Shown: positions 51,561 through 61,025, counted from the first letter of the stretch. The stretch is DNA of 64,000 nt from Bacillota bacterium (GCA_009711615.1 VENI01000006.1:1-64000); one strand, 5' to 3'. Program-made: numbers and translations. Notes: generated by a model from the sequence alone, not told the origin.

Positions 51561-51575
51561 GGAGGGGGAGATAAC

Positions 51576-52202
51576 ATGGCTAGATATACTGGTGCTCAAT
51601 GCAAGCTTTGTCGCCGTGAAGGTGCAAAACTATACCTTAAAGGTGACCGCTGCTATACAGGTAAATGTGGAATCGACAGACGTAGCTATGGACCTGGCCA
51701 GCACGGTCAGTCACGAAAAAAAGTATCGGAATACGGTTTGCAACTGCGTGCAAAGCAGCGGGCCCGTCGCTTATACGGTGTTCTAGAAAGACCGTTTAGA
51801 AACTATTTTGCAGAGGCTGCTCGTCAACCTGGTGTAACAGGTGCCAACCTGCTGCGTTTGCTAGAACGTCGCCTGGATAACGTAATTTATCGTCTGGGTC
51901 TGGGTGCTTCTCGCAGTGAAGCTCGCCAACTGGTGTTGCACGGACACTTTGAAGTTAATGGACGTAAGGTTAATGTGCCCTCTTTCCAAGTGAAAGTTGG
52001 CGATGAAATTAGCGTAAAAGATAAAAGTAAAGAATCTCCTCGTGTTAAAGAGTTAATGGAGCGGGCCGGTGAAAAGACCCCTCCGGCATGGCTTGAGTAC
52101 GATGCTGAGCAAGCAAAAGGTCGAGTAGTGGCCCTCCCCGACAGGGAACAGATTGATGTTCCTATTGAAGAACATCTTATTGTTGAGCTTTATTCCAGGT
52201 AG
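51576..52202 (+). CDS. rpsD: Ribosomal protein uS4
   Basis: 208 residues. 16S assembly initiator. The N-terminal cysteine form (CKLCRREG...[11 protein letters not shown]) should bind zinc. The S4 RNA-binding domain has [32 protein letters not shown]. rpoA follows after 52 nt. Confidence 0.97.
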   Translation: MARYTGAQCKLCRREGAKLYLKGDRCYTGKCGIDRRSYGPGQHGQSRKKVSEYGLQLRAKQRARRLYGVLERPFRNYFAEAARQPGVTGANLLRLLERRLDNVIYRLGLGASRSEARQLVLHGHFEVNGRKVNVPSFQVKVGDEISVKDKSKESPRVKELMERAGEKTPPAWLEYDAEQAKGRVVALPDREQIDVPIEEHLIVELYSR

Positions 52203-52254
52203 GTCGGTATGCTGAGTTGTTTGCTTCGGTCCGGCCAAAGGAGGGTTACCGTAA

Positions 52255-53205
52255 ATGTTGGAAATTGAGAAACCAAAGATTGAGTGTGTAGAACAAAACG
52301 AGGAAAGCAATTACGCCAAATTTGTGGTGGAACCCCTGGAGCGGGGTTATGGTATCACCTTAGGCAACAGCCTGCGTCGCATTTTACTATCATCGCTGCC
52401 CGGTGTTGCAGTGACCTCTGCAAAAATAGATGGGGTGCTGCATGAGTTTTCCACAGTTCCAGGTGTTAGAGAAGATGTAACAGATATTATACTGAACCTA
52501 AAGAGCCTGTGTCTGAAACTAGAGGGTGAAGACGATGAAAAGGTGCTTCGTATTGAGGTTCAAGGTGAGAGTAATGTTACAGCAGCAGACATTATAGCTG
52601 ATGCAGATGTAGAAGTATTAAACCCGGATTTGCACATTGCTACCCTGTCAGAGGATGGCCGCCTGTTTATGGAGATCACTGTTGCCCGAGGTCGTGGATA
52701 TGCTTCGGCAGAGAAGAATAAAAAGGGCGAGCACGTAATTGGGGTTATTCCCATAGACTCAACCTTTACTCCAGTTACAAAAGTTAATTATGCAGTGGAA
52801 AACACCCGGGTGGGACAAATAACTAACTACGACAAACTAACACTGGAAGTTTGGACAGACGGTAGCATACGCCCGGATGAAGCAACAAGCCTAGCAGCAA
52901 AAGTAATGAGCGAGCACCTACAGCTGTTCATCGGTTTAACTGAGGCAACCAGCGATGTAGAAATAATGGTGGAAAAAGAAGAAGAACAAAAAGATAAAAT
53001 CATGGAAATGTCCATAGAAGAATTAGATTTGTCTGTTCGTTCCTATAACTGCTTAAAGCGTGCTGGAATCAACACTGTGGAAGAATTAACACAGCGATCT
53101 GAAGAAGAAATGATGAAAGTGCGCAATTTAGGCAAAAAGTCCCTGGAAGAAGTTATTCATAAAATGCAAGACTTGGGACTTGACCTAAGGAAAGAAGACG
53201 AGTAA
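52255..53205 (+). CDS. rpoA: RNA polymerase alpha subunit
   Basis: 316 residues. N-terminal assembly domain ([22 protein letters not shown]) and C-terminal UP-element-binding domain ([41 protein letters not shown]). SD AAAGGAGGG. Next gene rplQ after 13 nt. Confidence 0.97.
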   Translation: MLEIEKPKIECVEQNEESNYAKFVVEPLERGYGITLGNSLRRILLSSLPGVAVTSAKIDGVLHEFSTVPGVREDVTDIILNLKSLCLKLEGEDDEKVLRIEVQGESNVTAADIIADADVEVLNPDLHIATLSEDGRLFMEITVARGRGYASAEKNKKGEHVIGVIPIDSTFTPVTKVNYAVENTRVGQITNYDKLTLEVWTDGSIRPDEATSLAAKVMSEHLQLFIGLTEATSDVEIMVEKEEEQKDKIMEMSIEELDLSVRSYNCLKRAGINTVEELTQRSEEEMMKVRNLGKKSLEEVIHKMQDLGLDLRKEDE

Positions 53206-53218
53206 GGGAGGGAGAACG

Positions 53219-53557
53219 GTGAGCTATCGCAAGTTGGGTCGCAATACCGGACACCGTAAAGCTATGCTTCGCAACCTGGTAACTTCCCTGTTTCGGGATA
53301 ACCGCATCGAGACTACTGAGCCTCGGGCCAAGGAAGTTAAAAAAATAGCGGAAAAGCTGGTGACACTGGCTAAGAGGAATGACCTGAATGCCAGACGCCA
53401 ATGTTTGGACTATATTTACGAAAAAGAAGTTGTAAAGAAATTGTTTGATGATATTGCACCAAAGTATGTTGAACGTCCAGGTGGCTATACTCGGATTGTA
53501 AAGGTTGGAGTACGCAAGGGCGATGCAGCATCAATGGCTATTTTAGAGCTGATATAG
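53219..53557 (+). CDS. rplQ: Ribosomal protein bL17
   Basis: 112 residues, tunnel-exit protein. [19 protein letters not shown] start and [19 protein letters not shown] end. GTG start after AAGGGAGGG. Ends the superoperon; its stop overlaps the first hairpin downstream. Confidence 0.97.
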   Translation: MSYRKLGRNTGHRKAMLRNLVTSLFRDNRIETTEPRAKEVKKIAEKLVTLAKRNDLNARRQCLDYIYEKEVVKKLFDDIAPKYVERPGGYTRIVKVGVRKGDAASMAILELI

Positions 53558-53629
53558 GCGACCTCAAAAAATGTGGTCGCCTCCATTTGCAGTATCTTGT
53601 ATGTCGTGGGAAATCGCCTAGCGATTTCC
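53557..53629 (+). terminator. two hairpins after rplQ
   Basis: First stem GGCGACC (53557-53563) with GGTCGCC (53575-53581) and only a weak T tail. Second stem GGAAATCGC (53609-53617), loop CTA, GCGATTTCC (53621-53629), followed by TTATCGGC. Neither is a textbook terminator, so read-through into ecfA1 is likely. Confidence 0.5.
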
Positions 53630-53649
53630 TTATCGGCTTTTAGGGGTTT

Positions 53650-54483
53650 TTGCTTTTGATTAGTTTATCTAAGGTAGATTACTCTTACCAACTGGGAAGC
53701 CATGAATCGATTAAGGCGTTAAATAACTGCAGCTTAAGTATTAGTAGTGGCCAATTTGTAGCTATCACTGGTAGCAACGGATCTGGAAAATCTACTCTGG
53801 CTAAACATCTTAATGCCCTGTTGTTGCCAGACAGCGGCAAAGTTACTGTGGACGGAATGGATACATCCACTGAAGACAGAGTGTGGGAAATTCGTCGGCG
53901 GGTAGGGCTGGTTTTTCAGAACCCAGACAATCAACTGGTGGCTTCGGTGGCTGCGGAAGATGTAGCCTTTGGACCAGAGAACCTGGGTCTCCCTGTCGGT
54001 GAGATAAAGAAGAGGGTTAATTACTATTTAGACCTCTTAGGCTTAAGTGACGTAAGAGATCATCCACCACACATGCTGTCAGGAGGGCAAAAACAGCGGT
54101 TAGCCATCGCGGGGGTTTTGGCCATGGAGCCAAGGTATCTAGTGCTGGACGAGCCAACTGCTATGTTAGACCCTTCTGGAAGAGCTGAATTATTAAATGC
54201 GATTACTCATCTTAATAAGCAACTGAACATTACCGTTGTTTTAATTACTCATTTAATGAATGAAGCAGTATTAGCTGATAGGGTAATATTAATGGGTGGT
54301 GGGAAGATAATTATGGATAAGCCACCGAGAGAGTTTTTCGCCCAAGAAGAAATAATTAAACAAAATGGTTTGAGGCTTCCTGAAGTAGTACATTTGGCTA
54401 AAAAACTAAAGGAAAAAGGGTTTGAACTAAATCAGCAACCGCTAACAATTGATGAAGTGGTGGATAGCTTATGTGGGCTGTAG
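53650..54483 (+). CDS. ecfA1: EcfA1, ECF transporter ATPase subunit
   Basis: 277 residues, ABC ATPase. Walker A GSNGSGKS near 41-48, signature LSGGQKQRLAI near 142, Walker B YLVLDEPTAML. Partner of EcfA2 and EcfT; the module energises interchangeable vitamin S-components. TTG start at 53650 (TTG 53656 possible). Overlaps ecfA2 by 13 nt. Confidence 0.95.
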   Translation: MLLISLSKVDYSYQLGSHESIKALNNCSLSISSGQFVAITGSNGSGKSTLAKHLNALLLPDSGKVTVDGMDTSTEDRVWEIRRRVGLVFQNPDNQLVASVAAEDVAFGPENLGLPVGEIKKRVNYYLDLLGLSDVRDHPPHMLSGGQKQRLAIAGVLAMEPRYLVLDEPTAMLDPSGRAELLNAITHLNKQLNITVVLITHLMNEAVLADRVILMGGGKIIMDKPPREFFAQEEIIKQNGLRLPEVVHLAKKLKEKGFELNQQPLTIDEVVDSLCGL

Positions 54484-55325
54484 AAGTAGAAAACCTTTTT
54501 TACACTCATGCCCCAGGTACACCCTATGAGCATACTGCGCTTAAGGGAGTTTCACTTAAGGTGGGCAGGGGAAGGATAGCAGCAATTATAGGTCCTACCG
54601 GATCTGGAAAGTCAACATTAATCCAGCACTTTAATGGACTGTTGGCTCCCCAAAGAGGTTCTGTGAAAATATTTGGAAAAAGTGCTTCAGATAAAGCAGT
54701 TAGGAAATCACTTTGGAAGTCAGTGGGGTTGGTATTTCAATATCCCGAAAAGCAGCTATTTGAAGAAACTGTTTATGATGATATTGCTTTTGGTCCTAAG
54801 AATTTGGGCTTAAATAAGCAACAAATTCAAGGAAGGGTAATTAAGGCATTAGATTTTACAAACTTATCTCAAGAAATTCTTACGCGCTCACCGCATGTAT
54901 TAAGTGGTGGCATGAAAAGAAGAACCGCCATAGCCGGGATATTAGCGATGAAACCTGAAATACTGGTGCTAGACGAACCCACAGCGGGAATGGACCCTGA
55001 TACTAAAAAAAGTTTTCTTGCTAACATAAAAAAATTACAACAAAGCAATACCATTACAATAATTATGGTTACCCATAGCATGGAAGATGCAGCATTGATA
55101 GCAGATGAACTATTGGTTATTAACAAAGGGGAAATAATTTTAAATGGTACACCAAGGGAGATCTTTACACAAGCTGAACAGCTGACTAACATTGGGTTGG
55201 ATGTACCGGTGGAGGTGGCGCTGATGATAAAGCTACAGCGGCGAGGAATACCGGTAAGTACCAGCGTTTTAGGAGTTAACGAAGCAGTGGCGGAAATTTG
55301 TAGAAATATAAAAAGCAGGAGTTAG
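54471..55325 (+). CDS. ecfA2: EcfA2, ECF transporter ATPase subunit
   Basis: 284 residues, ABC ATPase. Walker A GPTGSGKS near 43-50, signature LSGGMKRRTAI, Walker B ILVLDEPTAGMDP. The last codons and the stop (AGG AGT TAG) lie inside heptamer element 8, so the protein's C-terminus (KSRS) is made by the repeat. Confidence 0.95.
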   Translation: MWAVEVENLFYTHAPGTPYEHTALKGVSLKVGRGRIAAIIGPTGSGKSTLIQHFNGLLAPQRGSVKIFGKSASDKAVRKSLWKSVGLVFQYPEKQLFEETVYDDIAFGPKNLGLNKQQIQGRVIKALDFTNLSQEILTRSPHVLSGGMKRRTAIAGILAMKPEILVLDEPTAGMDPDTKKSFLANIKKLQQSNTITIIMVTHSMEDAALIADELLVINKGEIILNGTPREIFTQAEQLTNIGLDVPVEVALMIKLQRRGIPVSTSVLGVNEAVAEICRNIKSRS

Positions 55326-55428
55326 GAGTCAGTAGTCAGGAGTCAGAATGGAAAAGCATTAAGAACCTAATGATGTATCATCTTATTAAATTAATTGTGA
55401 ACACAATTTGATTCCTGAATTGATTTAG
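55314..55428. repeat. heptamer inverted repeat element 8 (ecfA2-ecfT)
   Basis: Left arm 55315-55349: GCAGGAGT TAGGAGT CAGTAGT CAGGAGT CAGAAT, starting inside ecfA2. The right arm is reduced to ATTCCTGAATTGA (about 55411-55423). Confidence 0.75.
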
Positions 55429-55440
55429 GAGGGTACTTTT

Positions 55441-56244
55441 ATGCTGGGGAATATTACTTTGGGGCAGTTTGTACCCGGCGACTCCTTGGTACACAGGTTA
55501 AGTCCGATCAGTAAAATAATTGCCATGATAATAAGTGCAGCATCAATTATGATGTTTCCCGATGTTACCGGATTGCTGATAACTGCAGGGTACATTTTAT
55601 TAGTAGCTGTATTTACAGGTAGAACAGTGTTATTTGCTTTAAGAGGTTTAAAACCGTTATGGATATTGCTGGCGTTTACCTTTTTATTTCAATCTATAGC
55701 CATACCAGGCGAAACACTCTTTAATCTAGGTTTTTTCGATATTAGCAAAGAGGGGTTACAAAAAGCTGTTTTCATTACAGGTAAACTCTTATTTGTTGTG
55801 CTGTTGGCATCTATTGTTACCCTTACCACGTCACCGATAGCTTTAAACCACGGATTAGAAAGATTGCTAAATCCCTTTAAAAAGGTAGGATTGCCGGTGC
55901 ATGAACTGGCAATGATGATAACCATAGCCTTAAGGTTTATTCCGATACTTATTACAGAAGCAGATATAATAATTAAAGCCCAAAAATCAAGAGGGTCGGA
56001 TATGACCCGAGGCAATCCCGTTGATAGAGTTAAAGCACTGGTCCCGTTTATTGTACCTTTGTTGGTAGGTTCTCTGCGTAGGGCTGATGAGTTAGCTGTG
56101 GCAATGGAATCAAGGTGCTACCAAGGCGGTGTTGGTCGCACCACTATGCATCAAATGAACATGAAAGTTATTGATATTGCGGCGGTAACAGTGTCTTTGT
56201 TTTATTTGACGTTAGCCATTACTTTGCGGTTAGCAGGTTGGTGA
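55441..56244 (+). CDS. ecfT: EcfT, ECF transporter transmembrane subunit
   Basis: 267 residues with about five membrane helices. The coupling motifs are visible as [23 protein letters not shown] and the downstream [15 protein letters not shown] (the two Ala-Arg-Gly-like coupling helices). Works with EcfA1A2. SD TAGGAGGG. truA starts 4 nt after its stop. Confidence 0.95.
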   Translation: MLGNITLGQFVPGDSLVHRLSPISKIIAMIISAASIMMFPDVTGLLITAGYILLVAVFTGRTVLFALRGLKPLWILLAFTFLFQSIAIPGETLFNLGFFDISKEGLQKAVFITGKLLFVVLLASIVTLTTSPIALNHGLERLLNPFKKVGLPVHELAMMITIALRFIPILITEADIIIKAQKSRGSDMTRGNPVDRVKALVPFIVPLLVGSLRRADELAVAMESRCYQGGVGRTTMHQMNMKVIDIAAVTVSLFYLTLAITLRLAGW

Positions 56245-56248
56245 TGAA

Positions 56249-56989
56249 ATGAATATTAAACTAACCGTTGCTTATGACGGTACCAATTACTATGGGTTTC
56301 AGGAACAGCGCGGAACACAATATGTGACTATACAGGAATTACTGGAAAAAGCGTTGTCAAAACTGGTCAAACAAAGAATACAGGTAATTGGGGCTGGCCG
56401 TACAGATTCCGGGGTGCATGCCAGGGGTCAGGTTGTAAACTTTAAATTTGACCATTGGCCTGTGCCACTGAATAAAATACCGCTTGCGGTCAATCCTTTG
56501 CTTCCTGAGGATGTGGTGGTGTTGCTAGCCGAGGGAGTTAGCGATGATTTCCATGCCAGATTCTCAGCAGTAAAGAAAACATATGTTTATACAATAAATA
56601 ACGGCAAATTACCAGACCCATTTCTAAGAAGGTTTACCATACATGAACCACGGTTGTTGGATGATAAAGCAATGAATGATGCGGCAAAGTACCTTCTGGG
56701 AGAGCATGACTTCAAATCTTTTCAGGCCCAGGGGGCAACGGTTAAAACCACAGTAAGGGAAATTACGGAAGCTGATGTAGAGCGAAAAGGTGAAAACATA
56801 TATATCAGCTTAACTGCTAACGGTTTTTTATACAACATGGTTAGAATAATAACCGGCACTTTAATAAACGTTGGCTTGGGGAAAAATACCCCTGAAGATG
56901 TTAAAGCGATTATCGCCGGTAAAGACCGCACCATTGCAGGTCCGACAGTTCCACCACAAGGGCTCTGTATGGAGAGAGTATATTACTAA
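56249..56989 (+). CDS. truA: TruA, tRNA pseudouridine(38-40) synthase
   Basis: 246 residues. Catalytic Asp53 in [13 protein letters not shown] (48-60). [10 protein letters not shown] start and [17 protein letters not shown] near the end are family motifs. Located after ecfT as in Bacillus. Heptamer element 9 follows. Confidence 0.96.
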   Translation: MNIKLTVAYDGTNYYGFQEQRGTQYVTIQELLEKALSKLVKQRIQVIGAGRTDSGVHARGQVVNFKFDHWPVPLNKIPLAVNPLLPEDVVVLLAEGVSDDFHARFSAVKKTYVYTINNGKLPDPFLRRFTIHEPRLLDDKAMNDAAKYLLGEHDFKSFQAQGATVKTTVREITEADVERKGENIYISLTANGFLYNMVRIITGTLINVGLGKNTPEDVKAIIAGKDRTIAGPTVPPQGLCMERVYY

Positions 56990-57168
56990 GGCAGGAGATA
57001 GGAGCTAGGAGTTAGGATTTAGAATTGTAAGAACTAAAGCTAAGTGCTTCTTCGAAGCACTTGAATATATTGATGTTTTTCGATGCAGCTTCTTGCTATA
57101 AAGTAGACGGTGTATATTGTTAGGATTTTATTCTAACTACTAACTCCTCACTACTAATTACTGAATTT
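56990..57168. repeat. heptamer inverted repeat element 9 (truA-rplM)
   Basis: Left arm 56991-57024: GCAGGAGA TAGGAGC TAGGAGT TAGGATT TAGAATT, starting 1-3 nt after the truA stop. Right arm 57129-57165: ATTCTAA CTACTAA CTCCTCA CTACTAA TTACTGA. About 100 nt between arms. Confidence 0.78.
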
Positions 57169-57194
57169 GTGATTCGCCTGGTAACGTGTTTTTC

Positions 57195-57223
57195 TTGACA
57201 CGCTTATTACCATATATTAAAAT
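57195..57223 (+). promoter_or_regulatory. rplM-rpsI promoter
   Basis: TTGACA at 57195-57200, 17-nt spacer, TAAAAT at 57218-57223. Confidence 0.7.
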
Positions 57224-57240
57224 ACAACTATGTGGCTTAA

Positions 57241-57274
57241 GGCAGTCGCCCCGTTCTGCCAACAGCCCATGCAG
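57241..57274 (+). promoter_or_regulatory. rplM leader with alternative pairings (L13-leader-like)
   Basis: GGCAG at 57241-57245 can pair with CTGCC at 57256-57260. The same CTGC could instead pair with GCAG at 57271-57274, directly beside the SD AAGGAGGG. This looks like a small switch; the L13 leader family is known at this place, but I cannot confirm membership. Confidence 0.45.
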
Positions 57275-57291
57275 TAAGGAGGGAAACAAAC

Positions 57292-57720
57292 ATGAAGACT
57301 TTCATGGCTAAGCCGGAAGAAGTACAGCGTAAGTGGTATGTAATTGATGCTGACGGTAAGCCCTTAGGTAGGTTGGCCGCTGAAGTTGCTCGCATACTGC
57401 GGGGTAAACATAAGCCCACTTATACACCACATGTGGACACTGGCGACCATGTTATTGTACTCAATGCTGAAAAAACACTATTAACCGGAGATAAATTGAA
57501 AAAGAAAATGTATTATCATCACAGCGGTTATCCCGGTGGTCTTAAAGAATTAACCTATGAACAGTTTATGGCAAAAAGCCCGGAAAAAGCTGTGGAGAAA
57601 GCAGTTAAAGGAATGCTACCTAAAAATTCATTGGGTAGACAAATGTTTAAAAAATTAAAGGTATATCGTGATGGTGAACATAACCATCAGGCTCAGCAGC
57701 CACAAGAGTGGGATTTTTAA
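57292..57720 (+). CDS. rplM: Ribosomal protein uL13
   Basis: 142 residues. Early assembly protein. [19 protein letters not shown] start, [19 protein letters not shown] end. SD AAGGAGGG. rpsI follows after 30 nt. Confidence 0.97.
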   Translation: MKTFMAKPEEVQRKWYVIDADGKPLGRLAAEVARILRGKHKPTYTPHVDTGDHVIVLNAEKTLLTGDKLKKKMYYHHSGYPGGLKELTYEQFMAKSPEKAVEKAVKGMLPKNSLGRQMFKKLKVYRDGEHNHQAQQPQEWDF

Positions 57721-57750
57721 AAGAAGTTTGAAGGAAGGGAGGCTTTTTGA

Positions 57751-58143
57751 TTGGCCCAAGTACAGTTTTATGGTACCGGACGTAGAAAAAGTTCAGTAGC
57801 ACGGGTTTATCTGGTACCTGGTGAAGGTAAGTTTAATGTTAACGATAAATCACTGCAAGATTACTTTGGTCGTAAAACACTAGAGATGATTGTAAAGCAA
57901 CCTATGGAAGTAACTGGCACATCCGGTCGCTTTGATGTTAAGGTAATAGTAAAAGGCGGCGGTGTTAGTGGTCAAGCAGGTGCAGTGAGAATGGGTATAG
58001 CAAGGGCATTGGTGCAGGCAGATCCCAATTTGCGTCCAGCATTAAAGCGTTCTGGCTTCTTAACCCGTGACCCACGGATGAAGGAACGCCGTAAATACGG
58101 TCTGAAAAAAGCCCGTCGTGCTCCACAGTTCTCAAAACGTTAA
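57751..58143 (+). CDS. rpsI: Ribosomal protein uS9
   Basis: 130 residues; its C-terminal arginine tail ([12 protein letters not shown]) touches P-site t[20 protein letters not shown] start. TTG start after GAAGGGAGG. Followed by heptamer element 10 and a strong terminator. Confidence 0.97.
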   Translation: MAQVQFYGTGRRKSSVARVYLVPGEGKFNVNDKSLQDYFGRKTLEMIVKQPMEVTGTSGRFDVKVIVKGGGVSGQAGAVRMGIARALVQADPNLRPALKRSGFLTRDPRMKERRKYGLKKARRAPQFSKR

Positions 58144-58147
58144 TAAG

Positions 58148-58223
58148 TGCAGGAGTCAGAATTCAGGAGTCAGTAGTCAGAATAAGAGAAAAGTTCATCG
58201 TCTCGAAATTTGGAATTCTGAAC
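58148..58223. repeat. heptamer inverted repeat element 10 (after rpsI)
   Basis: Left arm 58148-58183: GCAGGAGT CAGAATT CAGGAGT CAGTAGT CAGAAT. Short right arm GGAATTCTGAA (58212-58222). Confidence 0.75.
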
Positions 58224-58251
58224 TGTTTAGCAGTTACAAAGTGTATACACC

Positions 58252-58287
58252 AATAAAGGAAGGCTCAAGCCTTCCTTTATTTTTTTA
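58252..58287 (+). terminator. rplM-rpsI terminator
   Basis: AATAAAGGAAGGCT at 58252-58265 pairs perfectly with AGCCTTCCTTTATT (58268-58281), then TTTTT. Strong. Confidence 0.93.
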
Positions 58288-58430
58288 ACTAAAAATAGAA
58301 TGTTACTTAGGTCTATTAAAGAATACTGAAACCACTTGAATTAAAAGTGGTCTTAAATGTGGTCAAACTTTATAAACATACCTTCTAGTACAAAAGTATT
58401 TGATTTATTTGGAAAGATATTTTTAAAATT

Positions 58431-58463
58431 TTGACTCCTGACTCTTGGCTCCTGACTTCTTAA
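58431..58463. repeat. heptamer repeat element 11 (right-arm type, before cwlD)
   Basis: TTGACTCCTGACTCTTGGCTCCTGAC in 7-nt register, without a nearby left arm. It may be the partner of element 10, split by the terminator. Nothing else is recognisable between 58288 and 58556. Confidence 0.6.
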
Positions 58464-58556
58464 CCCCAAATAAGCTTCCATAAATAACATGCATTTTCTA
58501 ATCTCTTTCTGCATACCTTTCTTTCATAAGTTTAAGTTGTACAAGGGGTGGGGGAA

Positions 58557-59309
58557 TTGGTTACATATTTTAAAGTATTTCGCTTTCGTAAGCGGTATCT
58601 GATCTACGGGCTAATTGCAATGTTTTTAGTGAGTAAACTCTATGGGGTGGCACAGATAAGGGCGGAACAGGAATCTATTTCCGCCATGTCCTGGTCAGTG
58701 GCAAACAAAGTAATAGTAATAGACCCAGGTCATGGTGGAGTAGATCCAGGTAAGATGGGAGAGAACGGTGTAAAAGAAAAGGATATTAATTTAGAAATAT
58801 CTAAACGATTGGCCACCATATTAAGTCAAGCAGGAGCGGCAGTAATTTTAACAAGAGAAAGTGATATGCACTTGTCCAGTGAAAAAACTAAGGGCTGGGC
58901 TGCGAAGCACCGTGAGGACTTATCTAAAAGGGTAAAACTGGCCAATGAGAGAGAAGCAGATTTATACATCAGCATTCACTGCAACAGCTTTCCTGACAGC
59001 AACCAGCGTGGATCACAGGTGTTCTACCAACCTAAGTCAGAAAATAGTAAAATGCTTGCAGAGGCAATACAGCATGAAATTATTCGGTTAATTGGGAATA
59101 CGAAACGGAAGGCAAAGGGTGTTGACTATTATATAACTAGGAACACCAATATGCCTACAGTGATAGTGGAAACAGGTTTTGTCACCAGTCCAAAAGAAGT
59201 AAGCCAGTTGTTAGACCCTGCTTACCAAACCAAAATGGCTTGGAGTATTTATGCTGGCATAATTAAGTACTATGCCGACAAGGCTGAAGGTTATGAAACT
59301 AAAGAGTGA
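58557..59309 (+). CDS. cwlD: CwlD, N-acetylmuramoyl-L-alanine amidase (spore cortex)
   Basis: 250 residues. One N-terminal membrane/signal segment (about 14-30), then an Amidase_3 domain: DPGHGGVDPG with the zinc histidine, the glutamate in EKDINLEISKRL, SIHCNSF with the second histidine, and VETGFVT with the catalytic glutamate. With PdaA it makes muramic lactam in the cortex. TTG 58557 is 8 nt from AAGGGG; GTG 58548 is too close. Downstream of rpsI as in Bacillus. Confidence 0.92.
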   Translation: MVTYFKVFRFRKRYLIYGLIAMFLVSKLYGVAQIRAEQESISAMSWSVANKVIVIDPGHGGVDPGKMGENGVKEKDINLEISKRLATILSQAGAAVILTRESDMHLSSEKTKGWAAKHREDLSKRVKLANEREADLYISIHCNSFPDSNQRGSQVFYQPKSENSKMLAEAIQHEIIRLIGNTKRKAKGVDYYITRNTNMPTVIVETGFVTSPKEVSQLLDPAYQTKMAWSIYAGIIKYYADKAEGYETKE

Positions 59310-59328
59310 AGTTAAAAATTAAGGAATC

Positions 59329-59499
59329 TTAATCGGCTATTATTCTACCAATAATTTTAATACTTACATCATGCAGATTTAGCATATAAATTTTTGGCCG
59401 ATCTTCAATAGTTGCAAAAAGCATAATCTTATCGTCCTTGTGATTTCTACTGAAAGCTAATAGAAAAGAAAAGGCTTCGGGTATTAGGGAGCAGAACAT
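59329..59499 (-). CDS. short uncharacterised ORF, 56 residues
   Basis: My direct reading of the minus strand: MFCSLIPEAFSFLLAFSRNH, then KDDKIMLFATIEDRPKIYML, then NLHDVSIKIIGRIIAD and TAA. ATG is preceded by GAGGTG at 6-7 nt. It begins hydrophobic and continues with an ordinary globular-like composition. I do not recognise it. It lies alone between two plus-strand genes, so its reality depends on conservation. Confidence 0.45.
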   Translation of the reverse strand: MFCSLIPEAFSFLLAFSRNHKDDKIMLFATIEDRPKIYMLNLHDVSIKIIGRIIAD

Positions 59500-59567
59500 A
59501 ATTAACACCTCAAATACGGCAGCATTATTTTAAAACAAAAATTTTATGAGTAATATTAGAGACTGCG

Positions 59568-59634
59568 CCTCAAAATAATAAGTAAGCGAGTTCAAGTGAA
59601 TATGTTTCATTATATTAACTTTCTTATTTTGGGG
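59568..59634 (+). promoter_or_regulatory. inverted repeat that can mask the cysteine desulfurase SD
   Basis: CCTCAAAATAA (59568-59578) pairs with TTATTTTGGGG (59624-59634, one wobble). The 3' arm runs into GGGGTGA, the SD for TTG 59643. The loop is about 45 nt. Confidence 0.45.
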
Positions 59635-59642
59635 TGACAATT

Positions 59643-60800
59643 TTGAAATATGTATATTTTGATAATGCAGCAACATCATGGCCGAAACCACCGGAAGTAT
59701 TACAGGCAATGGAACATTTTATTAAAGAAGTGGGTGCCAGCCCTGGTAGAGCGGGCCATAAAAGAACAGTGGAAGCCAACGGAATAGTAGATGAAACACG
59801 GGAGTTACTGGCCAGACAGTTTAATATTAATGATCACCAGCAAATAAGTTTCACCATGAATGCTACTGACGGGTTAAACACTGCCATAAAAGGAATATTA
59901 AAACCCGGCGATCACGTAATTACCAGTTCTATGGAGCACAATTCGGTGTCCCGCCCACTATATGTTTTAGAGCAAGAGGGAGTGCAGGTTACTAAAATCA
60001 AATGCAATTTCCAAGGGGATATCTGCCTGCAAAAAATTGAACAGGCCATAAAACCCAACACCAAGTTGTTAATTATAACCCATGGTTCCAATGTAACGGG
60101 TACCATTATGCCAGTTAAAGATATTGGAGAAATAGCCCAAAAGCACAACATATATTTTTTGCTGGATGCATCTCAAACAGCGGGTATTGAAAATATTGAT
60201 GTACAAAAATTTAATATTAACATGATGGCTTTTCCCGGCCACAAGAGTTTATATGGCCCCCAAGGAACAGGTGCATTATATGTAGCAGGGGGAATGCCGG
60301 TGCACCCGCTCAGGCAAGGAGGTACGGGCACAAAATCGGACACACCTTATCAGCCAGAAGTTCTACCAGAAAAGTTTGAGAGCGGCACCCTTAATGCTTT
60401 AGGTATTGCTGGGCTGGGGGCAGGACTAAAATTTATTAACCGTGTAGGGATGGATGCTATCAAAGAACGGGAAATGCAGCTAACCAAGAAATTCTTAGAA
60501 GGTGTAAAAAAGATACCGAACATAGTGGTTCATGGGCCAAGAAATGCAGAAAAACAGCTCCCGGTGGTATCATTTGAAATAAAAGGGCATAAGGCGGGGG
60601 ACGTGGGTAAACCGCTGGATGAGCAATACAATATAGCCTGTCGCGCCGGGCTACATTGTGCACCGGATGCTCATCACACGTTAGGTACATTTAACCGAAA
60701 ATTGGTTAGGTTTTCGTTTTCATATTTTAATACTCCTGACGAAGTGGAATATGCCCTAAGAAGCCTTAGGGAAATTGCAATGGACATGCCCAAAAATTAA
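59643..60800 (+). CDS. Cysteine desulfurase family protein (class V aminotransferase fold)
   Basis: 385 residues, PLP enzyme removing sulfur from cysteine. YFDNAATSWPKP start, the PLP lysine in FPGHKSLYGPQGTG near 200, GTGTKSD, and the catalytic cysteine in CRAGLHCAPDAHHTLGT (C339). This is the NifS/Csd-like subgroup seen in Clostridia; no scaffold gene sits next to it. TTG 59643 is 5-6 nt after GGGGTGA; GTG 59634 overlaps the SD itself. Confidence 0.92.
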   Translation: MKYVYFDNAATSWPKPPEVLQAMEHFIKEVGASPGRAGHKRTVEANGIVDETRELLARQFNINDHQQISFTMNATDGLNTAIKGILKPGDHVITSSMEHNSVSRPLYVLEQEGVQVTKIKCNFQGDICLQKIEQAIKPNTKLLIITHGSNVTGTIMPVKDIGEIAQKHNIYFLLDASQTAGIENIDVQKFNINMMAFPGHKSLYGPQGTGALYVAGGMPVHPLRQGGTGTKSDTPYQPEVLPEKFESGTLNALGIAGLGAGLKFINRVGMDAIKEREMQLTKKFLEGVKKIPNIVVHGPRNAEKQLPVVSFEIKGHKAGDVGKPLDEQYNIACRAGLHCAPDAHHTLGTFNRKLVRFSFSYFNTPDEVEYALRSLREIAMDMPKN

Positions 60801-60822
60801 ATTTTTTACAGTTTATTCGTAG

Positions 60823-60942
60823 TAGAGTAGTGTAATAATGGGTCGCCGTGGACTAAACCGATTACAAGACATTCTTTTAGGTAGTTTATGTGAAAGGGTA
60901 GTTGATAAATCCAAATGCCCGGTAACAGTGGTTCTAAGATTA
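60823..60942 (+). pseudogene. C-terminal remnant of a universal stress protein (UspA)
   Basis: From the in-frame stop at 60823-60825 the frame reads SSVIMGRRGLNRLQDILLGS, then LCERVVDKSKCPVTVVLRLIV. This matches the UspA ATP-binding end, VMG-x2-G-x9-G-S/x-x-x-V-x6-CPVxVV. The N-terminal two-thirds are missing, and homology continues upstream of the only ATG (60838), so it is a decayed gene. Frame stays open to 60981, running into the terminator. Confidence 0.7.
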
Positions 60943-60955
60943 ATTGTAGATATAA

Positions 60956-60994
60956 AGCCAGCCTGTATCACTCTGATATAGGCTGGTTCTTTTG
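60956..60994 (+). terminator. terminator after the cysteine desulfurase/UspA remnant
   Basis: CCAGCCTGTATCA (60958-60970), loop CTC, TGATATAGGCTGG (60974-60986), one G-U, then TTCTTTT. Confidence 0.85.
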
Positions 60995-61025
60995 TGAATT
61001 AGTATAATTATTAATTCTACATTTT

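Noticed and set aside
59504..59515. 12-base match AACACCTCAAAT to the carD-region operator (8260-8271)
   Set aside because: At 59504 it coincides with the SD of the small minus-strand ORF and lacks the palindromic partner; likely chance.
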